A stretch of 64,000 bases of DNA, from positions 20,115,501-20,179,500 of the forward strand of contig JASDFA010000004.1 of assembly GCA_035772735.1 (NCBI GenBank). Direction: 5' to 3'. The DNA comes from Datura wrightii (lineage: Eukaryota > Streptophyta > Magnoliopsida > Solanales > Solanaceae). Made by a program: the position numbers and the translations under genes. Of this stretch, positions 33,941 through 46,352 are shown one piece after another. Every line of letters begins with the position of its first letter. Position 1 is the first letter of the stretch. The notes below the pieces were generated by a model. It did not search any database. It saw only the letters and a program-made list of their open reading frames with translations, and was not told the DNA's origin.

Positions 33941-35350
33941 CCTCCTTCCTGAGGACCGCTTCCTTGAGTTTAATTAAAATGGTATCTTCATCCTCTTTGG
34001 ACTTAATTTCAACAACCAAAGAGGAGTCTAACTTGGTTTGCATCACCACTCCACTCTCAGCTGAGTCAACCAACTACACCTCTAACCGAGCTAGTTTGTG
34101 AATATCCTTTGTCAACTCCTCTTTTCCTTCCTCAATATGAGCCACGCTACCGATAGACACTCTGCTTAGGGCATTAGTCACCACATTGGCTTTGCCCCAG
34201 TGATATAACACGCTCATGTCATACTCCTTAAGGAGCTCTAACCACCTTCTCTAGCAAAGATTTAGGTTCTTCTAACTGAATACATACTGAAGGCTCTTGT
34301 GATCGGTGAAAACATCAATGTGAGCTCCGTATAGTTAATGTCTCCATATTTTTAATGCAAACACTACCGCTACCAACTCCAAGTCATGGGTTTGATAATT
34401 TTTCTCATGAACCTTGAACTATCTGGAGGCGTAGGCTATCACCTTGCCCCACTGCATCAGAATGCAACCGAGTCAAATAGCCTATTTAGCCAAGCTTTTG
34501 GGAGGGCAGAAGTGCTTGTTTTTTCTGAAAAGTGCTTATTTTAAAAAACAATAAGGTGTTTGGCCATGCTTCTGAAAAGAAAATAAGTTCTTTTAGGGAG
34601 TAGCAAAAGTTGTTTTTTAGAAGCTAAAAAAAGTAGATTCTCCCCAAAAGCACTTATTTGAAAAGCACTTTTCTAAAAAATACACTTAAGAGCAGTTTTC
34701 AAAAGCTTGGCCAAACACTAATTGCTACTCAAAAGTGCATTTTAAATTTATTGGCCAAACACAATTTGCTTCTCACCAAGAGTACTTTTTTTATAAGCAC
34801 TTTTTAAAAAAAACACTTCTAAAAATAAGCTGATTTGAGAAGCCTTGCCAAACAGGCTACAACTCTGGAAGCATCACAATATACTATAAATCCATTCTCT
34901 TCTCACACGCATCTGAACACTGGAATTGGTGTAGTAATGAGTCGAGTTTTTAACCCCTGAAAACTCTTCTCACACGTATCTGACCACTGGAATTTCACCT
35001 TTTCCTGAGTCAACCTAGTCAATGGAGATGCTATAGAAGAGAAGCCTTCTATAAAACATCGGTAATAACCGGCCAAACCCAAGAAACTTTTGATTTCGGT
35101 TGGGAAGGTGGGTCTGGGCCAGTCTTTCATTGTTTATCTTTTGAGGATCAACCTGAATACCCTCACTCGAGACCACATGACCTAGGAAAGTCATAGACTT
35201 CAACCAGAATTCGCACTTGCTGAACTTGGCGAACAACTGGTGGTCTCTAAGTGTCTGAAGCACTATCCTCAGGTGATTAGCATGCTTTTCCTCATTTCTG
35301 GAGTATACCAGAATGTCGTCAATAAATACAATGATGAAAATATCTAGATA
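33941..35350 (-). pseudogene. RT-RH: RNase H and RT connection of C2, interrupted by a TIR element
   Basis: Minus strand from 35350: FIDDILVYSRNEEKHANHLR (about 35330-35270), LFAKFSKCEFWLKSMTFLGH, FLGLAGYYRCFIEGFSSIAS, LTRLTQEKVKFQWSDTCEKS, then RNase H fragments with WLELLKEYDMSVLYH-type sequence near 34200-34250. The TIR element at 34478-34859 splits RNase H, and part of the coding sequence beside it appears duplicated or rearranged (CTTCTCACACG occurs twice near 34900 and 34970). Confidence 0.78.
34478..34859. mobile_element. Non-autonomous TIR transposon (MITE-like, 382 bp)
   Basis: Left end TAGCCTATTTAGCCAAGCTT and right end, reversed, TAGCCTGTTTGGCAAGGCTT, about 80% alike and extending inward with more A/T-rich inverted similarity (AGTGCTT...AAGCACT repeats). 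No ORF. The empty site is predictable from body C (about 16065-16080); flanks suggest a short, imperfect duplication (AAA/CAA), so the superfamily (hAT or Harbinger type) is undecided. Confidence 0.75.
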
Positions 35351-36400
35351 CTACTTGAAGACTCTGTTAATTAGGTCCATAAAGGTTGCAGGGGAATTTG
35401 TTAGTCCGAAGGAAAAAACCACAAACTCGAAGTGGCCATACCGAGTCCTGAAAGTTGTTTTTGGTATGTCACACTCTCTAACCCTTTGCTGATGATACTC
35501 CGACCTAAGATCTATTTTGGAGAAACAGCTGGCTCCCTGAATTTGGTCGAACAGATAATCAATTCTAGGTAGATGATACCTTCTCATGACTATAACATTG
35601 TTCAACTGACGGTAATTGATGCACATTCGCAGGGTACTGTCTTTCTTTTGCATGAATAGCATTGGAGCACTCCAGGGAGATATGATGGGTCTGATAAAAC
35701 CCTTATCAAGAAGATCTTTTAGCTTCTCCTTCAACTCCTTAAGTTCAGCCGAAGCCATTGTATAAGGAGGGATTGAGATGGGATGAGTATCTGGGATAAG
35801 GTCTATGCCAAAGTCAATTTCCCATTCAGGAGGAACTCTAGGAATATCTTCGGAGAACACATCTGGAAACTCTCTAACAATAGGGACTGACTGGATAGTT
35901 GGGGTCTCAAAATCAGAATCCTTAATCTGAACTAGATGATAAATACATCCCTTAGAAATAAGCTTCCTGGCCGTAAGGTAGCAAATAAACCTACCTTTTG
36001 GCGTTGAACTACTGCCCGGCCATCCTAGAGCTGGCTCATTAGGGAATTGAAACTTGACGACCCTAGTTCTATAGTTGATTGAGGCATAACTAGAGTGTAA
36101 CCAATCCATGCCAAGAATGATGTCAAAGTCGAACATGTATAACTCTACAAGGTCAGCTGGAATGAATTTATTGCAACTGAGATTGGACAGTTTCTATATA
36201 CTCGACCGGCTCTAACTGACTCACCAACTGGGGTGGAGACCGAGAAAGGTTCTGAGAGGACTTTTGGACTGATATCAAATCTAATGGCTACATAGGGAAT
36301 CACGACTGATAGTGTGGCCCCCAAATCAAGCAGGGCATATACATCTAGATAGAAACGACGTAACATACCCGTGACCATATCTGGTGAGTTCTCCTGATCC
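35351..36400 (-). pseudogene. PR-RT: Protease and reverse transcriptase fingers/palm of C2
   Basis: Minus strand: protease segment in ORF 36378-36145 (VTGMLRRFYLDVYALLDLGA, TLSVVIPYVAIRFDIS), active Asp present with Leu-Gly-Ala after it. Then a long ORF 36136-35351: GMDWLHSSYASINYRTRVVK, GRFICYLTARKLISKGCIYH, PRVPPEWEIDFGIDLIPDTH, LDKGFIRPIISPWSAPMLFM, MCINYRQLN, SKIDLRSEYHQ with the motif-A Asp intact, TTFRTRYGHFEFVVFSFGLT. A TAG ends the ORF just before YLDIFIIVFIDD. It is the best-preserved RT in the composite. Confidence 0.85.
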
Positions 36401-37562
36401 TATCGAGATGATAATGCATAAAAATGGTTTTGGCATTTACCACGCTTCGTACCTGATGTGTTAGCCTATTGAGTTGGTCGGCCTGCTAGAGCTGCTGAGG
36501 TGGTGGATTGTGATCTCCCTTGTCCTACTAACGAGCATTCCTTAAGCCGGTGCCTAAGATATCCACAACAAAAGCAGCCCTATGGACCCTAAAGACACTC
36601 TTCTGGGTGGTTCTTATCGCACTTGTGGCAAGTTGGATACATGTTCCTGGCACTATAGCTCTGAGACTGAGTGCCAGATGCTCCACCCCTCCGATCTTGG
36701 AGGGACTGTAAGGTAGAGGCACTGGCTGAACTAGGCATTATAGCCCTCTACTGCTGCTGTGGGCAGTTGCTACCTCTAGACCTCTAATGTCTATAATCTA
36801 ATTGGCCAGTCCTTGCCTTCTTATTCTTTCTCTCCATGTCCCTCAGTTTTTCAGCCTCAATCTGCTGGGCATAAACAATCAGACTAGAGAGGTCAATATC
36901 TTTGATCAGCAGAACGGTTCTACACTCTTTGAGGACCAAGTTCGACACCCCATTCACGAATTTCAGCATGCGAGCCCTTGGATCGGCCACCATCTCTGGA
37001 GCGTATTTGGACAACCTGGTGAACTCCATAACATACTCTTCTATGATCATGTTTCCCTGTCTCAAGTTCATGAACTGCGCTACCTTGGCCTCCCTGAGCT
37101 CTCAAGGGAAAAATTTGTTTAGGAAGGTTGTGTTGAACTCCTCCCACCCACCGGTCCTGCTCCCGTTGGCCGCCCCTCTTTCAACTGCTCATACCAGACC
37201 TAGGCTACCCCTTTTAGCTGGTAGGTAGCCAGGTCAGCACTCTCACAGAAGCTGACACCCATTATATGGGTAATCTTTTTAATTTCGTCCACAAACTCTT
37301 GGGGTCCTTCCCTACCTTGGATTCCTAAAAGGATGAGGGTTCATTAGGGTGAAGTCCCGCACCCTGGTAGTGTTGTGGACTCGTTTGTGTTCACCGGCAC
37401 CACCTGCTGGTTCACCTAGTTGGTCACAGTTTGGGCGAGCAACTGAATGGCCACCCAGCATTTTGCAGTAGATATCGAGTCATCCTGAGGGGTTGTCGGG
37501 GCTGGTGGGGCAGTCCTCTGGGCATTATCGACCTTCCTTCCATTATCGCATCGTAGAGGCAT
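36401..37562 (-). pseudogene. gag: Gag of C2 (broken)
   Basis: ATG at 37562-37560 (MPLR). The clearest part is ORF 37071-36784: MNLRQGNMIIEEYVMEFTRL, SKYAPEMVADPRARMLKFVN, VSNLVLKECRTVLLIKDIDL, QIEAEKLRDMERKNKKARTG. Upstream gag (GREGPQEFVDEIKKITHIMG) is in frame pieces with stops. The zinc knuckle lies near 36550 with decayed ligands. Confidence 0.8.
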
Positions 37563-37782
37563 AATTCACTGAAATGAAGCAGAGCATGAGATAGGAGAAT
37601 GATTTTTGGAACTGAATTTCAACGCACGATAAGGAGTATGAAATAAAAGGAGTTTTCCTAATGACATCTCATATCCTCCCCGTCTTAAGTGTGGTGCTCT
37701 TCACACCCATAAAGATGACTTTACTCGATGCGTCTTTCAAACATCCAAGGATACTCTGAACCTAGTTCTCTGATACCAAGTT
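37563..37782 (-). other. Leader and tRNA-Met primer site of C2
   Basis: The minus strand reads TTGGTATCAGAG at 37769-37780, an exact initiator tRNA-Met site three bases from the LTR; the rest is non-coding leader. Confidence 0.85.
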
Positions 37783-40381
37783 TGTCATGCCCCGAGTTTA
37801 CACCCTGGATGGGACACGGTACTTGAGGCCACAAGTGACCCTAAGTTAACCCTTGTTCTATCATACACTGGCATTCTGAGCAACATAAAAATATATATAG
37901 CGGAAGTTTAAAGCAAAATATAAATACTTGAAAATCTTAAAAAAGACTACAAGTTGAATAACACCTAAACTGAGTCTGAAAAATAAATCTACGTTTGAAA
38001 GCCATTAAGAATGATGAGCTACTGAGACAAACCCCCAGCTAACTCCAAATCTAAATAAAAAGAAAGGAAAGATAACTAAAGCAATAAGTCTCCGTCCTCG
38101 AAGGATGAGGACTCACCAACTGGGATGGCTGAGATCTTCAGTGAATTGTTGGCAAATGGAACTGATACTGAGATCTTGTAGCTATATCATAAAATGATAC
38201 AACATAAAAGTATGCATCAATACTTTGAATTTATTGAGTAAGTGAGATGAACATAACACAAAAGAATAAATAAAAAGGAAATGCTGAATTGAGAAGACAT
38301 GCGATGACCAAATAAAACTACTGAACTGAATAACTGAAATAACTAAGGTGGTCTTATAGAACTTGTCTGATGGTCAAAGTATGTTCAAAGTCTGGAATAG
38401 TGATCTAAGTTGAACTAGACTGAGGCTAGACTAAACTGACTAGTGGGAGAGTCTATAACCGACATGTAACTACATCAGTTAGACGTGGAGTCCGATGTAT
38501 ACACCCCACCAATAGGACCCAATATACCTTGCCAGGGTATAAAGGCATGAACTAGGTGATCACAAAAGTTTGGGGTCAATAAGGCTAATAAATACTGAAA
38601 CCTACACTGGCAACATAGTTTTTGGAACCTGGGTGTGCTGGAACCCCGGTCTGCACGGTGCTAAGTCCTACTGCCACTGGATAATCCTAAACTGAATACT
38701 AATCTGATAGCTCAAAACTAGGTCACAATACTAGTCAGGGATACATATCTAAAAGTACCCTAAGAGTCTTTTCGGACCAGATTCTTAAATTACATTCTAG
38801 GCTAGTCAGAGCTGCTTATCTAGAAGTGTCGTAACTGTCTAAGAACAATCTATAAATTGAACTGGGTTCTAAGGCTAGTAAAAAATATATATCTAAAGTG
38901 TCATGACCACTTAGTGGACCAATAAACTGAATTCTAAATATGATCTCATAATTGGGAGGTAATACTGGCACCTCAGAGAATTTTGTAGTCAAACAGATCA
39001 GCTGACATTTCTGACTGACACTGAGTATTTTCACATTTGGAATAAAGATGGGAAACCATGTATTTGAATGAGAATTTAGCACATAAGATAATATGTGAAT
39101 TCACCACACTATATAATTAAGAAAACTTCAAGGTTTATCACTTCAGTAAAATTTCTAGTATGTTCTACCCTCAAGGACTAGGGCTAAACTCAATGCACAG
39201 GAATAAGCATCAACACTATCAGTAACTAGTAGAAAATACCCATAATTAATATAACATAATAATTCAACATGGTCTAAATGAAGCATTATCAAGAATCTCT
39301 TGACATTCGAAAATCTGTAGGGCTAGAATTCACCTTTATAGGAATGACATCAATTTAGTCATGATTGATGAAAATCATGTCTAAAATAATCATGGATATC
39401 ATTCTATGTGAATTCAAAGAAAACTGATATATATCCTCTTCACATTTGAAATCTTACAACTAGGATTTATAAAGAATTAGAGAAGTGTTTTGGGAGATAC
39501 AAGGGAAGAACTATCCCCTTGTTGAATTTTCACATACATGAGTTTGAAATCCGACAAAAATTCCTTGAGAATCTTAGGAGTAGTAGACTGCCCTAGTTCT
39601 TTCTTTGAGAGTCTCTAAGAGAATTCTACGATTTGTTTTTCTGAAAGTCTGAGTGGGAAATGAGGAAAGAAACCGTTTGACCCCACTATTAAGTCTGACA
39701 TTATGACTAAAACGATGTATTTTAAAGTTTAGGAGGGTAGAAAATTATTGAAAACCCCTTGAAAATTTTTAGGAAAAACTGAGTGTTAGTCCCTACAAGT
39801 GACCTAACAGGTCGTGGTCAGTGACCAAAACTCGTGGTCAAACTCATGGACTACATTTCCTGGAGTACACTGAAAGTCACCACAGAGGACCTAATGAGAG
39901 ACCATGACTCGTGGTCACCTCTCATAGATCACACTGTCTAAAAGCCCTGGAGTCCCCACGAGTTACACCACGACTCGTGGTGTCCCAAATGAGTCGTGGT
40001 GAGGACCCGTTGGGTACACTGCCTACCTCACCTAATTCCTGACCAAGGCCTGACCACGAGCCACCTAACGGGTCATGGTGTTGGACCATGACTTGTGGTG
40101 TTAACTCGTTAGGTGCACTGCCTAACATTTCCTGATTACAAATTATCCTTGACCATGAGTCATCCCAAGACTCGTGAGGTTTTACCATGACTCGGGGTCA
40201 CACCTTAGGTCACCCAATGAACCAAAATTCCACTTAAGTTTCCAGGCCTCACCACGAGTCACTTAACGACTTGTGGTCTCTCCTCACAGGTCATAGAACG
40301 ACTCATTTTGTGACTTAATTTAGATTTTCCAGTTTTCTCTGATTCAAGTCTCGAGTCTAGTCTAGTTTTTGTGGCATTACA
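37783..40381 (-). repeat. 5' LTR of C2 (2,599 bp)
   Basis: On the minus strand it starts TGTAATGCC at 40381 and ends GGGGCATGACA at 37783. Similar throughout to the shared LTR, including the palindrome cluster (39800-40290). Immediately to its right the integrase of E begins, marking the insertion point. Confidence 0.87.
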
Positions 40382-40926
40382 AACTCTATTTAGGTGGTTG
40401 TAGACCGGTTCACTTAGGAGGCTCATTTCCTACTGGTCAAAACTACTAATTCAGCGAATGATTATGCTAAGTTGTACATTCAAGAGTTAGTTCGGATGCA
40501 TGGAGTGCCCTTTTCCATCATATCAGATAGAGGTCCTCAGTTTACCTTCTAGTTTTGGAGACCGCTTCAGAAGGGACTTGGTACTCAAGTCAAGCTTCGC
40601 ACCGCATTTCACCCGCAAGCAGATGGTCAGGTGGAGTGGACTATTCAGACTCTCAAGGACATGTTGAGAGCATGTGTAATTGATTTCAATGGTAGTTAGG
40701 ATGATCATTTGCCTCTCATTGAGTTTGCACATAACAATAGCTACCATTCCAGCATCCAGATGGCTCCGTTTGAGGCTCTTTATGGGCAGAGATGTAGACC
40801 GCCTATTGGTTGGTTTGAAGTCAGTGAAGCTACGATGATAGGACCGGATTCAGTCTATGAGGCTATGGAGAAAGTTCAACTTATAAGGGACAGGTTGAAT
40901 AGCTCATAGTCACCAAAAGTCTTATG
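40382..40926 (+). pseudogene. INT: Integrase core of element E
   Basis: Reads from just before VVVDRFT through DYAKLYIQELVRMHGVPFSI, ISDRGPQFTF, FHPQADGQVEWTIQTLKDML, LPLIEFAHNNSYHSSIQMAP, EALYGQRCRPPIGWFEVSEA. Second Asp and Glu of the DDE triad are visible; the first lies left of the C2 insertion. Stops replace Trp or Gln (TAG near 40415, 40550 and 40698). Cut at TTATG by F. Confidence 0.82.
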
Positions 40927-43312
40927 TGTAATGCCCCAGAAACTCAAAATCAATATCCGGAACTTAAATCATAAAATCTGGAAAACTACATAAATGTTGT
41001 AGGACAACCCACCGGATGAGCCGTTAAGTAACCTCATGACTCGTTTGGTGAGTCGTGAGGAGGAGGTTGGATAATGTAAAGGAGGGAGGCAGTGTACCTA
41101 ATGAGGGACTTCATAAGTCGTGGTCACTTACCATGACTCATTAGGTCACTCGTGGTCAGACCTGAGTTGAGAAAATATTGTGTTGTCTAGTGTACTTGAC
41201 GAATGAGGGAAATGAGTCGTGTTCCCTAGTAACAACTCGTTATGTCCCCTGTTATCATCCCCAGTTAATTTTTAATAAGTGTACCTGACAGGCGTGACCA
41301 TGAGTCGTGGTCAGTAACCACGCCCCGTTAGGGTCACCTAGCAGTTTTTCCCAGCAATTTCCTAAGAGTTATTTACTAATTTCCTACCCTCCCAAGCTTT
41401 AAACTATGTTTTTTTAGCATTAATTTTAGATGTTTTAGTGGGGGTAACGGGTTCTCATTCGCATTCCCCACTCAAACCCTCTAGAAACAGAACGTAGAGT
41501 TCTCTCAGAGTATTTCAGAGAAAGAGCTAGGGAAGATCTTTCCACTTCGATTCTCAAGCGATTTCTCCAGGTTTCTTCAACAGGTATGTGGGAATTCAAT
41601 AAGGGAATTTTCCTTCCCTTGTGTCCCCCAATTTCCTCCCATAATTTCCCTATCAATTAGCCCTGGGATTTTTGAATATGCAGAGAATTTAATATTTTCA
41701 TCAATTTCAATTGAGTTATTATCCATGTTTATTGTTCATATGATTTCCATCAATTTGTAGATAAATTGTTGTTGTTCTAGCCAAGATGATTTACAACCCT
41801 AAATTTTCGAGTATGGATTATTGCATATTAAATTTCGTCGATTTTTTTGAAGTATATTATGGGTTGATTTTCCTAGAAATTTCTGTTGGAAATATTTGTT
41901 GAGTAATTATTCCTCTAATGAGAAGGATTTAGCCCTGGTAGATGAGATTCCTTTAATTCTTGAAACTTCACTATATTATAAAATTTTTTGTGTTGTCGGA
42001 AGGAATGAGCTCTCTATTAGCTGCTTAGTAGTCTAGCCAGTTAGAACAAAAAACTTGCTCTTTCCAAACTATTGAAAAAGTGTCAACTGATCAGTTTGAC
42101 TTCAGCCTTTTTTTTTTCCCGAGGTGTCAGTGGTGCCTCTCAGTTATCAGAATCAGACTTAGAATATAGTTTATTTAGTCCATTAGGCGGTCATGACATT
42201 CTAGCTACACAGCTCTGACCAGCCCCAAGACCCCAGTTCAGTTTACAGTTTGTTCTTAGACGGTTACGACGCTTTCAAATAAGCAGCTCTGACTATTTTA
42301 GAACCTAGTTTCAGAATCTGGTCCGATAAGACTCTCAGGGTACTTTCAGTTATATGTCCCTGACTAGTCTTGGACCCCAGTTTCGAGCTATAAGCCTAGT
42401 AGTTCAGTGTAAGTTTCCAGTGGGAGTAGGACTTAGCACCAAGCGGATTGGGGTTCCAGCGCACCCAGGTTCCCATAACTATGTTGCCAGCGTAGGTTAC
42501 AATTATAGATTATTGGCCTAATTGGCCCCAAACTTTTGTGATCATGCAGTTCATGCCTTTATACCCTGGCAAGGTATATTGAGTCCTACCAGAAGGGTGT
42601 ATACATTGGACTCCACGTCTAGCTCACATGGTTAAATGTCTATTATAGACTCTCCTACTAGTCAGTTCAGTTTACTCAGATTTCTCAGTTTAGTGCAGTA
42701 TCTCAGACTTAGGAAATATTTATGACCATCATTCAGGGTCATATTGACCATATCAGTTCTACACCAGTTGTATCAGTTTTAACATTTCAATTGGTCATTT
42801 CATGTCGTATCAGTTCAGTTAATAGTTATGTTATATTATTCATGCTTCTCTCACCTACTCAATACATTCAAAGTACTGACGCATACTTTTATGTTGTATC
42901 GTTTCATGATACAGCTACAGGTTCTCAGACTCAGCACCACTAGTCGTCGTAGTTCAGATTCTCCACCTTAGCAGTAGAGTGTGAGTTCTCATCATCCGAG
43001 GGCATTATTTCCTTATTTTAGTCATTTATTAGTTTCCGTAGATTTAGAGTTAGTTTGGGGCTTTTCCCAACAACTTCTCAGTTAGATGGCTTTCAAATAG
43101 ACATGACTTTCAAATTTATCAGCATTATTCAAATGTTTTGAACTTTATCCCTTCAGACTTCTCTTTCACAAATGTTTTTATGATATTATCGTAAATTTAT
43201 GTTGTGTATGATTACTTAGCATACTAGTAAATGATAGACCAGTGTTTGACTTAAGGTCATTTGTGACTTTAAGTACCGTGTTACGTCCAATGTGTAGGCT
43301 CGTGGCGTGACA
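40927..43312 (+). repeat. 5' LTR of element F (2,386 bp)
   Basis: Starts TGTAATGCCCCAG, ends GTGGCGTGACA. The palindrome cluster (41025-41340) is more decayed than in the 3' copy. Its opening bases are shared with the LTRs of C and E, so C, E and F are related subfamilies. Confidence 0.9.
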
Positions 43313-43316
43313 AACT

Positions 43317-43328
43317 TGGTATCAGAGC
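43317..43328 (+). other. Primer binding site of element F
   Basis: TGGTATCAGAGC, exact match to the initiator tRNA-Met site, four bases after the LTR. Confidence 0.9.
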
Positions 43329-43532
43329 CCTAGGTTTAGAGTATCCTCGGAAAGTCTGAAAGTTCTGTCGAGTAGAATTCTTTTCATGGGTGTGAAGCGC
43401 GCCACACTTATGATGAGGAGGCTACAAGATGTTATTAGGAAAATTTCCATTTATTCATACTCCTTATCGTGTGTTAAAGTTCAATTCTAGAAACACCCTT
43501 CTAACTCATTCTCTATTTCGTTTTAGTAAACA

Positions 43533-44745
43533 ATGCCTCCCTGACATGGAAATGGACGAAGGGCCGGTAATGCCAACAGGCTCACCCCATCAGCCCCGGT
43601 AGCTCTTCAGGATGAATCCATATCTACCGCGGAATTTAGGGTAGCCATTTAATTGCTGGCTCAAACAGTAGCCAACCAGGTGAACTAGCAGGTGGTTCCA
43701 GCAGCCACAAATGGGTCTGCAGCTGCTGCTCGGGTGCGAGATTTTATCCGGATGAACCCTCCAGGTTTTCATAGAACGAAGGTAGGAGAGGACCCATAAA
43801 GGTTTGTAGATGAGATTAGAAAGATCACCCAAATTATGGGTGTCAGTTCCTCTGAAAATGCTGATTTGGCTGCCTACCAGTTGAAAGGAGTAGACCAAGT
43901 CTGGCATGACCAATGGAAGTAAGGACGTCCAACGGAAGCAGGACTAGTGGAATGGGAAGAATTCCATACAGCTTTCCTGGATAGGTTTTTCCTTCGAGAG
44001 CTGAGGGAGGCTAAGATGGCAGAATTTATAAATCTGCATCAGGGCAATAGAATAGTGGAGGAATATGCTCTAGAGTTTACCAGACTATCAAAGTATTGTC
44101 TGAAGATGGTAGTTGAGCCAAGGGCTCGCATGTTGAAGTTCGTAAATGGAGTATCTAATCTGGTCCTCAAGGAGTGCAGGACGGCAATAATAATCAAGGA
44201 TATGGACCTCTCTAGCTTGGTTATGTATGCACTACAGATTGAGGCCGAAAACCTGAAAGATATGGAACGTAAGAACAAACGAGCAAGGACTGGGCAGTCA
44301 GATTTCGGCCATCAGAGGTCTAGCGATAGTAGCCGCCTACAGCAACAACCGCAGCAATAACAGCAGTAGAGAGCCCCAGCACCTAGTTTAGTCAGCGCCC
44401 CATCCTTTCGGTCCGCCCAGGATCAGAAGGGTGGGTCATCTGGCACTCTTTCTCAAGCTCATAGTACAGGAAACAGGTATCCAGCTTTCCCCAAATGTGG
44501 TAGGAATCACCCAGGGGAATGCCTTCAGGGACGAGAGGGTTGTTTTGGGTGTGGATAGCTTGGACACAGGCTCAGGGAGTTCCCATCAGTAGGGCGAGGG
44601 AGATCACAATCTACCACCTCATTAGCTCTAATAGGCCAACCAGCTCAACAGGCCGACACCTCAGGTACAGATGGCGATCAGCGCCAGAATCATTTCTATG
44701 CTCTATCTTCTCGTCAGGATCAAGATAGCTCATCTGACGTAGTTA
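43533..44745 (+). pseudogene. gag: Gag of element F (broken)
   Basis: ATG at 43533 is followed within four codons by TGA. Capsid segments in frame: RFVDEIRKITQIMGVSSSEN, AYQLKGVDQVWHDQWK, then ORF 43947-44360 (EWEEFHTAFLDRFFLRELRE, RIVEEYALEFTRLSKYCLKM, EPRARMLKFVNGVSNLVLKE). Knuckle near 44540: CFGCG, stop, LGHRLRE, with the last Cys absent. Stops are mostly TAG or TGA in place of Gln, Arg or Trp. Confidence 0.83.
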
Positions 44746-45110
44746 CTGGTATGTTGCATCTCTTCCATCTAGACTTTTATGCCCTCCTATATCTAGAAGC
44801 CACTCTTTCGTTTGTAACTTCATATATGGTGTTCCAATTCAATATAAGTCCAGAGGTCCTCTCAGAACCATTCTCAATCTCCACCCAAGTTTGTGAGTCA
44901 GTTAAAGCCAGTCGGGTGTATAGAAACTGCCCAGTCTCAGTCCTGAATAAAGTCATTTCAGTTGACTTCATAGAGCTAGATATGGTTGACTTTGACCTTA
45001 TCCTCAGCATGGATTGGTTACACACTCTTGCTATGCCTCAGTTGATTGCAGAATTAGAGTGGTCAAGTTCCAGTTTCCGAATGAACCAAAGTTAGAATGG
45101 ACGGGAAGTA
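44746..45110 (+). pseudogene. PR: Protease of element F, catalytic Asp lost
   Basis: ORF 44751-45095 aligns with the C2 protease: FYALLYLEATLSFVTSY where C2 has YALLDLGATLSVVIPY. The catalytic Asp is Tyr and the Gly is Glu, so the enzyme is dead. The later segment (SVDFIELDMVDFDLILSMDW) is conserved up to a frameshift near 45025. Confidence 0.8.
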
Positions 45111-46352
45111 GTTCAGCGCCTAAGGGTAGGTTTATTTCCTACCTTAAGGACCAGAAACTCATTTCCAAGGGATGTATTTATTATTTGGTTCAGGTCAAGG
45201 ATTCCAACTCTGAGGCCCCAACCATTCAGTCAGTTTCAGTGGTCAGCGAGTTCCCAGATGTTTTTCTCGAGGATCTTCCCGGAGTTCCCCCTGAATGGGA
45301 AATAGACTTTGGAATAGATCTCCTCCCAAACACTCAGCCCATCTCCAGCCCTCTATTAGAGAGTGACATACCAAAAAAACATTCAAAACTCGGTATGGCC
45401 ACTACAAGTTTGTGGTGATGTCCTTTGGGTTAACAAACGCCCCAGCAGCCTTCATGGATTTGATGAATTGGTTCTTCAAGCAGTACCTGGATATGTTCGT
45501 CATTGTATTTATCGATGACATTCTGGTATACTCCAGAAATGAGGAAGAGCATGCAGATCACCTGAGGATAGTGCTTCAAACACTTAGAGACCACCAGTTG
45601 TTTGCCAAGTTCAGCAAATGTGAATTCTGGTTAAGGTCCGTGACTTTCTTAGGTTATGTGGTTTCAGGCAAAGGAATATGAGTAGGCCCTCATAAGATAG
45701 CAGCAGCAAAAGATTGGCCCAGACCTACCTCTCCTACTGAAATCAGGAGTTTCATGGCTTAGGGGGTTACTACCAATGGTTTATGGAGGGTTTCTATTCT
45801 ATAGCATCCCCTTTGACTAAGTTAACTCAGAAGAAGGTAAAATTTCAGTGGTCGGATGAGTGTGAGAAGAGTTTTTAGGAGTTGAAGACTCGACTCATTA
45901 CCGCTCAAGTTTTGACCCTGCTAGAAGGAACAGATGGGTTAGTTGTTTATTGTGATGCTTCTAGAGTTGGACTCAGTTGCTTTCTGATGCAGCGGGGCAA
46001 AGTGATAGCCTACGCCTCCAGACAGCTCAAAGTTCATGAGAAAAATTATCCAACTCATGAATTAGAGTTGGTAGCGGTGGTGTTTGCGCTAAAAAAGTGG
46101 AGGCATTACCTATATGGAGCTCATGTAGATGTATTAACATATCACAAGAGTCTTCAATACATGTTCGGCCAGAAGGACCTAAACCTCCGACAGAGAAGGT
46201 GGTTAGAGCTCCTGAAAGACTACAACATGAGTGTACTATATCACTCAGGCAAAGCCAATGTGGTGGCTGACTCCCTAAGCAGACAAACTATAGGGAGTGT
46301 GACTCATATGGAGGAGGATAACAAGGAGTTAGCAAGGATGTTCACAGACTAG
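45111..46352 (+). pseudogene. RT-RH: Reverse transcriptase (internal deletion) and RNase H of element F
   Basis: The RT opens normally (GRFISYLKDQKLISKGCIYY, LPGVPPEWEIDFGIDLLPNT, PIS). It then jumps directly to ESDIPKK, losing about 95 codons relative to C2, including LDKGFIRP, the YRQLN motif and the motif-A Asp. A frameshift leads to VMSFGLTNAPAAFMDLMN and FIDDILVYSRNEEEHADHLR (45412-45681). RNase H (45882-46352) keeps YCDASRVG, HELELVAVVFALKKWRHYLY and VVADSLSRQ, but LTYHKSLQY has Tyr where the family has Asp (TDHK). Confidence 0.85.

Larger units (their letters stand above)
13748..40381 (-). mobile_element. Composite C/C2: tandem Tekay-like Ty3 elements sharing one LTR
   Basis: On the minus strand: LTR (37783-40381), body C2 (37782-33183 and 22376-21531, split by D), shared LTR (18968-21530), body C (18967-13940), and the start of a third LTR (13939-13748) cut by B. 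The middle LTR has a polypurine tract on its upstream side and a tRNA-Met primer site on its downstream side, so it ends C2 and begins C at once. It sits inside the integrase region of E; AACTC at 40382-40386 is the expected target duplication, with its partner outside. Confidence 0.82.

Noticed and set aside
42722..42943. 73-residue ORF in the 5' LTR of F, similar to one at 49954-50154
   Set aside because: The two are the same LTR segment in both copies; conservation is explained by LTR duplication.
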